Assembly (NCBI GenBank): GCA_039566865.1
Contig: CM076956.1
Coordinates: 14,271,511-14,335,510 of the forward strand
Source of the DNA: Aurelia coerulea
Lineage: Eukaryota; Cnidaria; Scyphozoa; Semaeostomeae; Ulmaridae
DNA: 64,000 nucleotides
Reading direction: 5' to 3'
Part shown: positions 1-9,637 of the stretch, piece by piece
Layout: each line of letters opens with the position of its first letter
Numbering within the stretch: the stretch's first letter is position 1
Position numbers and translations under genes: made by a program
Notes under the pieces: generated by a model
What the model saw: only the letters and a program-made list of their open reading frames with translations
What the model was told of the DNA's origin: nothing
The model's database searches: none

Positions 1-624
1 TGTAGTGATACTTGGCTGGTAGTCAGCTAGCCCCGAAGAGCTAATTGATATCACTGATGGTGGTGCAGATGGTAGGGAATCCGTGTCTTTTAATGACATG
101 TACTCATCATCTGAGGAACTCTGAGCACCCTTTATTACCTCAAAACTATCATGTCTTGAGGGGCAACTTGAAATTGTCCATGCAGAACCTGGCTCAAAGG
201 ATGACCCTGATTCACAGGGAGCTGACCCCGAATACTCAGACCCCCTTCTCAGCTCTGGTCTATAGCCTGTCAAACATCTGCTTCTTGGGCTTAAAAAGAA
301 GTCCTTTGAAAAGGAACTCATCTGTTCACTTCCTGAGACTTGTTCATTTGTTCCAAGTTGTGACTCTGTGAAATGGTCCATATAAAAATTCTTTAATGTA
401 GCTTCTTCCAATAGTTTAGTTTTTCGAAAGAAGAAGTGGGCATTTCTAAGTAAGCCAAACGCCTCTTCTTTACTAGGACTACAAAGTTCATCAAGACTGC
501 GTAACTGGGTATCAAATTTCCTACCTGATGAAACACCTACTGACCTTGGATCTAAATTTGCCAGTTTCTCATCCAGTTCTTCCAAAGATGGCATATTGTC
601 AACTGCATCTTGTTCAAGAATGGT
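1..624 (-). CDS. SMCR8: SMCR8, exon 3 (partial, runs off the window)
   Basis: Reading the minus strand from 624 to 1 gives 208 open codons with no stop. The exon follows a TTTCAG acceptor (AG at 626-625) and starts in phase 0, matching the phase-0 end of exon 2. The segment QLRSLDELCSPSKEE corresponds to the conserved block after the longin domain of SMCR8 (human KLKTLEELCD). After it come an Arg/Phe-rich stretch and a Ser-rich, probably disordered, linker with acidic runs, as in vertebrate SMCR8 between its longin and DENN halves. The DENN domain must lie beyond the left edge. Family knowledge: SMCR8 with C9orf72 and WDR41 forms a GTPase-regulating complex in autophagy and lysosome control. 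Confidence 0.8.
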
Positions 625-965
625 CTGAAATTTGAAAAGTATATACTGTAAGATGAAGATACTGTACTGTATCATATACTGTATATAATGCGTCTTCAAG
701 GTGCAAAGCTCTTAATACTAATACTGTATGTAGTTTTAATAACAAATATATGCGAGTAGATTGCCATTGTCAATTTTTATCAATGTTTTTAATCGTTTAA
801 GAGCAGAGGTGGGACAGGATGGTACAAGGGGGCTACAAACTCTCCATCAGAAGTATCAAGCCATCCCTGTCAGAGGAAATTTTGAATAATATTTTGAGTA
901 AATAATGAACTGTATAAAAACTGGATGCTTTAGTCAGTTTGGTTATGTTTTCTCTCAATACCTAC

Positions 966-1097
966 CTTCCTTTTGCATGCACAATAAGTCAGTTGGCCAT
1001 TCAGATCTAAAAAAAATCCAGGAAACCTCATTTCTTTTAGATTTGATTTAAATTCAGGCTTTTGCGTGGCAGGGCAAGCACAGTCATTTTCATGAGT
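966..1097 (-). CDS. SMCR8: SMCR8, exon 2
   Basis: A 132-nt phase 0-0 exon (44 codons). The acceptor is TTTCTTCAG just above 1097 and the donor is AAG|GTAGG at 966/965. It is open in the frame that joins exon 1 (AAG, phase 0) to exon 3 (ACC, phase 0). An alternative acceptor at 1140-1139 would extend the exon to 1138 but would enter in phase 1, which fits only a weak donor in exon 1, so the shorter form is preferred. The sequence is Cys-containing and weakly conserved, consistent with the loop between longin helices and the linker. Confidence 0.6.
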
Positions 1098-2385
1098 CTG
1101 AAGAAATGTCTTTGTTTTGAGGTATCTTGCTGGAAGACCTGACATAAAATAGGGCTATTCATATTCAGCAGTTGATAGAAGGAGGCATGAACATATGAGA
1201 ACTGCTTGTGACCATAACTGAGAAGAAATCCTTTCTATCCTCTTGAAATTGAATGCCCTTTAATGTTGAATCGTTCTTCGTTACTTCTTCAACATTTTGG
1301 GATTGGGTATTGATATCTGACCTATATTCTGGGATAGGGTATTAACATCTGACCAAAATTCTGGGATTGGGTCATAACAGGAATCCTGGCGGCGCACACC
1401 CCTGTATGAATTTATAGTGAAGTACCCCCCCCCCACATACACAGTTCCCGGCCCAAGGAAATTTTGAAGAGCAACAACACCTTTTACATTGACTCAAAAC
1501 GGCTCTCCCAATCACGTTCCAACTTCTCTTGGAAATAGTGCTACCCTACCTGATCAACCCAACCTATAATACCCAACCACGTTCTCCCTATTTTTGAAAG
1601 AAATATATAAGTGGAAAAAATTTTTGTGTTTTGTGATTGTGCTTTGTTTGCCCTTCTATACGAAACTCTTCTTCTTAATGGTGACTTGATTTTTCATTTC
1701 AGTTTCGATCCCACCAAAATTACCACCACTGATTTGGCAATTGGCTAGTACGCCATTTTCACAAAAACTTTGCTTAAAATAATGACTTTGTTTGTACTGG
1801 TGTTTAGTTTAATCAAAGTCATGGATCACAAATCCCCTCATTTGGCAAAATAATTTTAGGCGATATAACATTAATTACTGTAGTTGATTCTCATCAGCCC
1901 CTGTACCATATTTTGATGCTACACCTCAATCCTTTCTCTTTTTTATACTGATAGATAAAAGTATCACCATTTTTAGATTAATAAAAAGTTAAAAAATCAA
2001 ACAATCCACCCTCCCTTAGTTTGTTATTTACGACATACAACAACACGTAAGAGGAAATATTCACCTCTCAGGGAGGCAAATCATGTTTTTTGTTCTCTGA
2101 TCTTTCCAAAGGCTGAAAATGGCAATACAACAGCAACAACAAAGTTTAAATTTGGAGTTTTCTTTTGTTTTTTAAAGCTACAGCGGAAAAATGGAAGGTC
2201 GAACAGCTATGTAGGGCTATCTATAGAGCTTAAAAGATTTAGGTCCATTTATGAAACATAAAATAAAAAACCACTGCCGCCCAATTATTCTTGCCCAGCA
2301 GTTCTCAAGAGAATCTTACTAATTCATTTTATATGGCCTGATCAATGATTTCTGATGAAAAAGAAAACACTGCAGCCCAACCCAC
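1098..2385 (-). other. SMCR8: SMCR8 intron 1
   Basis: Intron between exons 1 and 2 (donor GTGGGT at 2385, acceptor TTTCTTCAG at 1098). No repeat with clear ends or additional conserved exon was recognised. A pyrimidine-rich acceptor also exists near 1218, but no reading frame after it fits the phases. A second, unremarkable intron lies at 625-965. Confidence 0.55.
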
Positions 2386-3123
2386 CTTTTCCAGGAGTCC
2401 AGAATACTGATCATTAAAATGGGCTCTCTGTTCATCAAAAAAGCCATTTTCAAGGTAGGACAAAACGATATCTCTAAGCTCAGCAGAGTCTTTCAATGAT
2501 TCTTTGATGCTTTCAAAACTGAAACCTTTCAAATCCCGGGGCAACTCATAACAAGCTCCAACTGGTTTGTCGCTTACATTCTCTAACAATTTTCTTCTAA
2601 TGTAGTTTAAAAATTCATGTCTATTTTTCAAATCTTGCAAAAACACAACTGCATTTCCAAACTTGAAATAAGTAGAAATTCTATCAAAATGATCTCTGAA
2701 TGTTGCAAAATTATTCATTATTTTGGATTGCTGATTTGTAATATATGCCATACAGTATGGCCTAACAAAACCACGTGCATGGATATCATAGAGTGTGAAA
2801 TGATGGACATAGGCAACTGCCCCTTCAGTGGGTTCCACAAGAACCACTTGGGTGTCTCCAACAGTATTGAAAGTTCCGTCACATCCTCTGCCAGCTTCGA
2901 CTGAAATTGGTGCAGTGCAATCAACAGACATAATTCTAACTGCAAAAGTGTTTTTATTGAAACTTGCTCCGCCATCTTCAGGAATAGTCAGAACAGGTCG
3001 AGGTCCTTCCAGCTCAGAGAATTCCGACACAAGAATGAAATCTTCATCGAAAGAACAAGCAATCCAGGGCACATTTTGTTTCCCGTTGCACTCAACGAGG
3101 CTTGTGATGAGACTGCTCTCCAT
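2386..3123 (-). CDS. SMCR8: SMCR8, exon 1 (N-terminal longin domain)
   Basis: Starts at ATG 3123-3121 and runs 246 codons to the donor AAG|GTGGGT at 2386/2385; the open frame continues into the intron to 2329. Residues 28-50 contain DFILVSEFSELEGPRPVLTI, followed by RIMSVD and a stretch reading EGAVAYVHHFTLYD-ARGFVRP-CMAYI. These are hallmark blocks of the SMCR8 N-terminal longin domain and align almost position for position with the human protein. Product: cytosolic subunit of the C9orf72-SMCR8-WDR41 complex, which regulates small GTPases and autophagy. The coral-like protein has a shorter N-terminal leader than the vertebrate one. The gene is divergent from IFT25. Confidence 0.93.
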
Positions 3124-3664
3124 TGTCTATTGTTGTTCGTTAGAAAAATCAGTGTGTAATGTGTTGTGCAAAATAAATGAGAAAAGGTGTTGAGTCACGG
3201 GATGCTGACAAACCTGAATTGTTCCCTAGCTAGTGATTTAGGCCCTACCGGCCTACTCCAATTTCCTTCCTGCTGCGAAATCACATATAACCTCGTTTCC
3301 AAAATATATTATTCTCACAAAATTATAATTTTCGCGCCAGTCTCGCCATTTTACCGTTTGCTTCCTCAATTTTTCGCGCCATTTGCTTGCAAGTGACATT
3401 TTCTAAAATGAAGTAATAATTGCAAGAATCCCTGCCAGGTTAGCATTGATCAAAAATACAATGCATTCATTTTTTTGCAATTGAGTAATCGATTAAAATC
3501 AAGGATTGTTTATTGCTATTTCCGCTGCCGCAACTCCGCCAATCTTTGGCGCGATGCAGCTGCGCGAAAATTGAAGAGGAACGAACGGCGTGAAAATTAA
3601 TCATAATTTGATAATGAGGCTGATCAAAAATCATTGCAATGATTTACTTTTACTTACATTCAGC
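3124..3664. promoter_or_regulatory. Shared intergenic region of divergent SMCR8 and IFT25
   Basis: Only 541 bp separate the two start codons, which face away from each other, so both 5' UTRs and core promoters must lie here unless an upstream non-coding exon exists. The stretch 3520-3600 is locally richer in CG dinucleotides than its surroundings (several GCGC/CGCG-type words). No TATA box placed convincingly for either gene was seen. The presence of a bidirectional promoter is inferred from geometry alone. Confidence 0.5.
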
Positions 3665-3753
3665 ATGGACGTTGCATCGTACAACTCTGGCTGCCGGGTT
3701 TTATCAGCAACAGCCAGAGATGAAAATCATCCTGCGATGAAGATTATTGATGG
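3665..3753 (+). CDS. IFT25: IFT25 exon 1
   Basis: ATG at 3665; 29 codons plus two bases, ending at donor GG|GTAAG (phase 2). The residues ...ATARDENHPAMKIIDG match human IFT25 ...ATSSDEKHPPENIIDG, the first jelly-roll strand and ligand-loop region. This start is chosen because the coding match begins within the first ten codons and the human protein is equally short here. Confidence 0.88.
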
Positions 3754-4408
3754 GTAAGAAATGAAATCCATTTTATGTAGGATCAGGATGCCACCCATAT
3801 CTGACGTTTTTGAATACGGAAAGGTGAATAACTCGCTCAAGTCAAAGAACCTTTTTTCAAAGTTTTTGTTTTTATGACAATTACAGACCCTAAACTTTTA
3901 TTGCACTACGAAAGCAAGCTTTTCAAAGCTGGACATGCCACACTAAACTCATAGCTCATCATTTCAACGTGATTTCATAATTCGCCACAGGACATCAAAT
4001 TTAATCTTTGACACATACCAATGTCAAATAGTCAGACTACAATTTATATACATATAGTTTCTTGATCGTTTTAGTTATAGTCACACTCTGGTGATAACAT
4101 AAGATTGAGAGGCCTCAGTGTGCTAAGAAGAGTTTCCGTTTTTGCATCTGCCTCTTATAGTATCTATCTTTAGTAAACAAATTTTACCAATATATCTGAT
4201 TAATAGGTATTTTAATTGACTGATGTGATGATGCATTCCATTCTGAAGTTGACCTTTGATTCCTTTCATAATGATGATGATATCTTATTTGCAATTCTTG
4301 TGTCAACTTCTTAAACCCAGTTGTAGGTTTAGCCAGAAGAAAATTTATAATCATATTGCTATGCTTATAAATATATATCTCTTTCTGTCAGATTTCTCAA
4401 AAATATAG

Positions 4409-4450
4409 AACTTGCATTTACGTTTCGCTTTCGCTTGATCAGAACTGACC
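4409..4450 (-). ncRNA. Hammerhead ribozyme-like motif, core-mutated
   Basis: Minus strand reads CTGATCA, a short GC hairpin with GAAA loop, then GAAACGTA. This is the hammerhead core order (CUGANGA, stem II, GAAA, helix III, cleavage site). The expected CTGATGA has become CTGATCA (core G8 changed), so cleavage should be lost. It lies 3' of the GIY-YIG remnant on the same strand, the usual place for Penelope hammerheads. Confidence 0.55.
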
Positions 4451-4938
4451 TTACAATAATTTGGGGCCTACCTATAAACCTAAGTTACAATGGGGTAACA
4501 TAATAGCAACGACCTAACAAAAGGGACCTACTTAATACAAAATGTCGAAACACACCTAGATGAAAGAGAAAGAGAGCCGAAAAGGAGACAAAGGGAATAT
4601 CAGGAGAGTTGCAGCAACAGTTAGGAGCAGAAAGAGGGATCCGTTAATCTCAAGAGAAGTTTGAAATGCGTTGCGACATGAAATAGCGGCAGAAATAAAA
4701 GAGCAGAAAAAGGCGCCGTCTGTCCCAAGAGAGGTAGTAAAGCGTAGCGACATTAAATAAAGAAAATAGGATAAGCAAAGTGATGACTAAAGTAAAAGGT
4801 ACTGGTCCCAAAACACGTTTACGTAACATGAAAAGAAAAAATGAAATAAATTAAAATTAAATAAACAAATAAAAAGAAATAGACAAGATAAAACAACCCC
4901 TAATAAAAACTACATGGAACTGCGGGGGAACGGTAGGC

Positions 4939-5385
4939 CTAAGAATCCACAAGTCTGACATTGAGTCCCTTAGGTGCAAAAGTATCCAGCTTGAACTGCC
5001 AAAAACCTTCCCTAACCCTAGTATCCCCAAACAACCGATCAATAACCTGGAAAGTAACATCCTCAAGAAAGCCATGATGCCTTACCGATGCAAAATGTCT
5101 AAAAAAATCCGCCTGAGTTACCATTTCTCCCTTATCAAACCTCCTGCTACACGACTTATAATTATTAAACCTAATGCGGGAAGGGGGTAAAACTTGCTAC
5201 CTACATATTGCATACCACAGACCTTACAACCCAACAGATAACCCACTCCCAGCGTAATGCAATCAAATCTAGAGTTAATCCTTTATTCCTTACCAGTAAC
5301 GTGACAAACAAACTTATCCCCTTCCAACATAAACTTACAAACCTGACAACGAGCTTTGCCACATCGATAACAACCCCTAATAGGA
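4939..5385 (-). pseudogene. Penelope-like GIY-YIG endonuclease remnant
   Basis: Minus-strand reading gives a Cys-rich knuckle (CYRCGKARCQVCKF), then VGYLLGCKVCGMQYVG, the GIY-YIG signature of Penelope-like elements. A frame change follows, then FFRHFASVRHHGFLEDVTFQ and REGFWQFKLDTFAPKGLNVR, the conserved end of that nuclease. An in-frame TAA and at least one frameshift break it. It is inactive as a protein source and lacks the reverse transcriptase part. Confidence 0.8.
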
Positions 5386-5494
5386 TCCTCTTGTTGCACC
5401 GGAGCAAGCTTCGCCCTGACCTGGTCGCCCTGACGTTGCTATTATGTTACCCCATTGTAACTTAGGTTTATAGGTAGGCCCCAAATTATTGTAA

Positions 5495-5540
5495 GGTCAG
5501 TTCTGATGAAGCGAAAGCGAAACGTAAATGCAAGTTCTAT
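5495..5540 (+). ncRNA. Hammerhead ribozyme-like motif, intact core
   Basis: Plus strand reads CTGATGA (5503-5509), a two-base-pair stem II with GAAA tetraloop (5511-5518, one extra A), GAAAC (5519-5523) and GTA. Helix III is only ACGT, self-complementary without a loop, so folding would need a dimer. All strictly conserved core bases are present. Helix I pairing is poor on the bases next to the core, which lowers confidence in activity. Confidence 0.5.
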
Positions 5541-6621
5541 ATTTTTGAGAAATCTTTATTAATTTTATATAGTTATCGAGGAGGCTCATGATTTATCTCT
5601 TTCTGTCAGATGCACATACATTTTCAAAAGCATATACTGAAGAGTTAGTCTGGCCAAGATTACATTTGTGTTTCCTGATTACATTAAGTTTGTCCGAAAG
5701 TTTATTTGTACGAAATATGGAGTTATCTGAAAATTTTCCACTCCAACAATTTTTTGCATGTTTGATATGCGCATGTGCAGTTTAAATTGAATGACAACAA
5801 TAGGAACCTAGACTAGAAATCTGAAACCAAATCTCAAGCATGACACAAAAGATTATGTAAATAGGCAAATGTGTAGAAAGAATATGTTTCCTAATATGCA
5901 ATATTATTGTCGTAAGTTGAAACAAATAACAATAACATCCTCTTCATCATCCGTCAATTACATGCTCAATTTTGTTGATATGATTCGAAAAGAATTCAAA
6001 TCAAAATGACATGGTACTAGCAGACCCATTTGCAGATTTAAAGTGCCTATGACTCCAACTACAATTTGAAGGGAGTGTGCAATGGTGAAAAGGCTTATCT
6101 CTACAAATCACTGAATACAAATAGAACAAAAGAAACACTGAGACCACACAGAATTGTTTCGTTGGCTATCCATTGTTCAAGGAATGTGTATGACATCAAT
6201 TTGAATGGGATATTTTTAGATTGTTTTGCTCTTTGCTAATGCAAACTTTTATCCTTGCACAAACCCTTACCAAAAAAAAGGAATGTGAATCTGAAAAAGA
6301 AAATTATTGAATTTGTTTTATGAGCACGCTATTCCATTTTTGAAAATTTGACGCGGGAAGGCACTTTGGGACATGATAGGGACATGATTTGTCCATAAAA
6401 ATTTATTTATCCCAAATCCCAAAAATATGTCCAAAAATATTTTCTCCATGAAGTTTATTGCCCGAAATTTTATCCCTCAAAAAGTTTTAGATTTAATACT
6501 CACTAAGACCTTTTCCATAAACATTTTCAAGTAGGAAGAAAAGAGTCAATTGCTGGTATAAAAGCTGGTACAAGACAAGTTTCCTCATTATATTTATACA
6601 AATCAATATTTCCAATTATAG

Positions 6622-6728
6622 GTACCAATCAACATTCTGGTGTTCTACTGGACTTTTTCCACACGAGTTCATCCTTCAGTTGGCAGCTACTGCATCAATT
6701 AAAGCAATCAAGATACAATGTTCAGATG
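6622..6728 (+). CDS. IFT25: IFT25 exon 2
   Basis: Acceptor TTATAG at 6616-6621; one base completes the Gly codon, then YQSTFWCSTGLFPHEFILQL and a short tail, ending G|GTAAC (phase 1). It corresponds to human NPETFWTTTGMFPQEFIICF, the most conserved block of the family (FW-TG-FP-EF). Confidence 0.92.
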
Positions 6729-7445
6729 GTAACTCTATATATCTGCTTTGCTCAACAATTGCATTTTAATTTCAAAAATTATAGCTTAAACTGTAGCAGA
6801 TGCAATGCATCTATTAATTTTATATACATTTTGAATAAATAGGCTACTGGGAGAAAAATGTAAAGTGCCAACGAACCAAAGGTCCAATGTAAACGAGATG
6901 GTGATTTCCTGAAAGGTTGACTCATATACGGTAGTTTGATTTGATGAATACATTTTTACAAAATACTATGGGTCTCTAGGGAATTCACAAACAATAAAAA
7001 CGTAGGCATGGGATGGGTAAAGATGGGGTTGCATTTTTTACACATTATTCTAGTTTTATTTCTTGACGTAGATTGGACCTGGGCCTGTTAGATGCCTTTA
7101 AAATTGCATCTGAAAAAATTGAGTAAGATACAAAAACAAATGATAATTAAGTAAAAAAAGTAATCTTAAGATGGTATTTGATATAGCAGCAGCCATCTGC
7201 AGTCACTAGTAGCCCCTAAATGATGTTGCTGTATGAGGAATCAATTACATTTCATGAAATATGTTTTCCCCAAGTTTATTTGAATTAATTTCAGATCCGA
7301 TTCACCGACCCTCCAATCTGAAAATTTGCTCTGTTCAGATGATATCATAGCGTATCTTTTTCTCACCAATATACAGTAGCCTAAATGGCTTTTATGAATT
7401 GTTCTACATAATATAACCTTATGTGCTATTTTTTCTTTTTTGCAG

Positions 7446-7514
7446 TTAAGGATATTATGATTGAGAAGACAGAAAATGACGATGTTCATGATTTTCAACC
7501 ACTTGTAGAGCACA
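7446..7514 (+). CDS. IFT25: IFT25 exon 3
   Basis: Acceptor TTTTTTGCAG ending at 7445; 69 nt from phase 1 to phase 1, donor A|GTAAG at 7515. Encodes VKDIMIEKTENDDVHDFQPL and a few more residues, matching human VQTLKIEKSTSKEPVDFEQW in position and length. Confidence 0.85.
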
Positions 7515-8396
7515 GTAAGACCTTTCTTTAATAATATAATACTGTCCTTATGGCAATATACTACAGTACAACTACTACTTCTAATATCTGTCGGGGTCAG
7601 TCAGGGAAAAGTTAACCCACTAACTTTTTCACTGGAATTGACATTGCTAGAAATTATAAAGGCGAAGTACTGTACTATGTGTGACATGAATTGACACCGA
7701 TGAGATAGAAAAACTTGATTCCAAAGAAATTTTTACATCAGAGGAAAATGATGCAAAAACATATTAAGCTTTTATTTATTTATTGTCAGTCTAACTACTA
7801 ACAACAAATGAAAGCGTTCTAGTCTAATTACAGGTGCATAATACGATATAATATAATACAATAATCTACTATAAAAGTTGGAGTTGTAATCTGAAAAACA
7901 CCCCAGGTTTAAATGGCAGGGATAGCATTAAAAAGGTCAGTGTGACTTTGTCCCTCCAGAGGTCATTGAAAGAAAAATTTTACAAAGAAAAGAAAAACAA
8001 CATCTGTGTCTCAAATGTTGAGGTTAAATGCTTCTTTCTCAAAGATTGTCGGTAGACAGTTCTGTTACAGCTTTTAGAATTCTAATGATATATATTCACT
8101 AAATTCTGAGCTTTTTTTGCCTCATTCTACATTCAGTATACTTGATAGGTTTTTATTCTCTATTTTAACAGAAAAACAAAAGAATTAGATTTACATTGTG
8201 AACTAAAGTGTACTTGAAGTAGAAATCTTGTCATTGTTTTTTTGATCATTTGTAAAAATGAAACTAAATGTACAGAAGACACAACTTGAGAGAAGAAATG
8301 TAAATTTAGTTGTCCCCACAATGTCATACATAACTATAGTATATTACAATGCATAGCTTTGATTTACAAGTATTTGATCTTAAATTTTATTGTCAG

Positions 8397-8440
8397 CTCT
8401 GCCTGCTGTTCCTGGCTCCTTGCAACAACATAATTTTGAA
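8397..8440 (+). CDS. IFT25: IFT25 exon 4
   Basis: Acceptor TTGTCAG ending at 8396; 44 nt, phase 1 to phase 0, donor GAA|GTAAGT at 8441. Encodes a Gln-containing hinge ending LQQHNFE that lines up with human GQLQNEE. It is short, but both splice sites are strong and the phase agrees with exon 3. Confidence 0.75.
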
Positions 8441-8620
8441 GTAAGTACCCTATACAACATTGTACAGTAGGTGTATCATATAGTTAAAGCAATTTAGTTT
8501 GAAGTAATGATACTGTAATTCTGACAAGTGTGCAAAGCTTGGCACACTTTTGTGCAACCTGTGTTCACCTGTGTATATTTTGAATGCTGATTGAAGTTTT
8601 TAAGGAAAGTTACTTCAGTA

Positions 8621-9219
8621 ACAAGAGCAGATTTTGTAATACAATAGCAAAAGTTGCGTTTGATTGACACCTCAATTCAAAGCGATTAGCGGCTGCAGAC
8701 AAGGGAAATTCTCTCAACCAATAATTCAAAACAAACAAAGCCGCAAAAGTTTCCCCAAAACTGGTAGGGCAAACTCTCGCCTTGTGCAAGCGAAAGATGG
8801 TTTTTAAGGGAAGTTATGTGCTTATAGCGAAAGAAGAAGGGTAAATCTAAAGTTCTGTCGCTTAGATTATATTTATTTGATTCAGGAGCGGAGCAGAAGG
8901 CATTGTAATTCTCACGGCTTTAGGGCTTAAAATGAAACGATTACAAAACAGCTCCTAAATCAAATGAACATAATCTAAGCGACGGAACTTTAGATTTACC
9001 CTTCTTCTTTCGCTATAAGCACATAACTTCCCTTAAAAACCATCTTTCGCTTGCACAAGGCGAGAGTTTGCCCTACCAGTTTTGGGGAAACTTTTGCGGC
9101 TTTGTTTGTTTTGAATTATTGGTTGAGAGAATTTCCTTTGTCTGCAGCCGCTAATCGCTTTGAATTGAGGTGTCAATCAAACGCAACTGTTGCTATTGTA
9201 TTACAAAATCTGCTCTTGT
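8621..9219. mobile_element. Foldback (Mutator-like) MITE, copy 1
   Basis: A 599-bp element whose halves are near-perfect inverted repeats of roughly 280 bp (ACAAGAGCAGATTTTGTAAT at both ends). It is flanked by direct repeats TTACTTCAGTA (8610-8620 and 9220-9230). No coding capacity. The long arms and 9-11-bp target duplication fit a non-autonomous Mutator-like (MULE) foldback. Confidence 0.85.
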
Positions 9220-9637
9220 TTACTTCAGTAGTAATTCTACTGTAGTTACTGTTAGTTTTATGGACAGTAACAGTTGACAGTTAAAAAGAATGAGTAGCCA
9301 TTTTTGAGAACGAGTTAGTTAAATGTTCTGTTGCAAAGTTCGCACGAAGTCTATTTAATGAATAATTTACTGTATTTGCCTTTGGATTGACTATATGAAA
9401 ACATCTGTGCGCTCACTGATTGGGTAAGACCCTATTTAAACATATTTTTTGTCGTGTCAAATTTTGTCAATTAAATTGTCATAAAAACAATGTTTAAATC
9501 ACCTGCCGTTTTGAATAGATAAAACGACAGGAGTTCAAACAGCAGAAAAACGACTTGATTTAAACACTGTATTTCTGCTGCGTTTAAAGGCAATCTGTCC
9601 CCTTCGATGAATGAAAATAAAATCGATAAAGATTTTT

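Larger units (their letters stand above)
4385..5553 (-). mobile_element. Penelope-like element, 5'-truncated, with an inverted terminal copy
   Basis: Sits in IFT25 intron 1. The minus strand carries the C-terminal GIY-YIG part of a Penelope-like ORF (5385 to 4939) followed by its 3' end with a hammerhead-like motif. About 110 bp of the same 3' end recurs inverted at 5443-5553, so the element is bounded by inverted copies reading TTGCATTTACGTTTCGCTTT outward. Penelope-like elements often have partial inverted or tandem copies of this sort. Confidence 0.75.
3665..8440 (+). other. IFT25: IFT25/HSPB11 gene span (last exon not found)
   Basis: Four exons join in consistent phase (2, 1, 1, 0) and give about 102 residues that follow the N-terminal two thirds of human IFT25 (about 144 residues). 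The C-terminal beta-strand segment, normally the last ~30 residues, was not located within the window. It is either beyond an intron containing the 8.6-16.4 kb repeats or too diverged to recognise. IFT25 with IFT27 forms a heterodimer of the intraflagellar transport B complex and has a jelly-roll (discoidin-like) fold. Confidence 0.8.

Noticed and set aside
45..371. 108-codon plus-strand open frame
   Set aside because: Antisense shadow of SMCR8 exon 3.
1140..1218. Alternative SMCR8 exon after TTCTTCTCAG
   Set aside because: Good acceptor, but none of the three frames joins exon 1 and exon 3 in phase without a stop.
3671..3685. X-box (RFX) like GTTGCATCGTACAAC near the ciliary gene start
   Set aside because: Spacing between half sites is too long and it lies inside the IFT25 coding exon.
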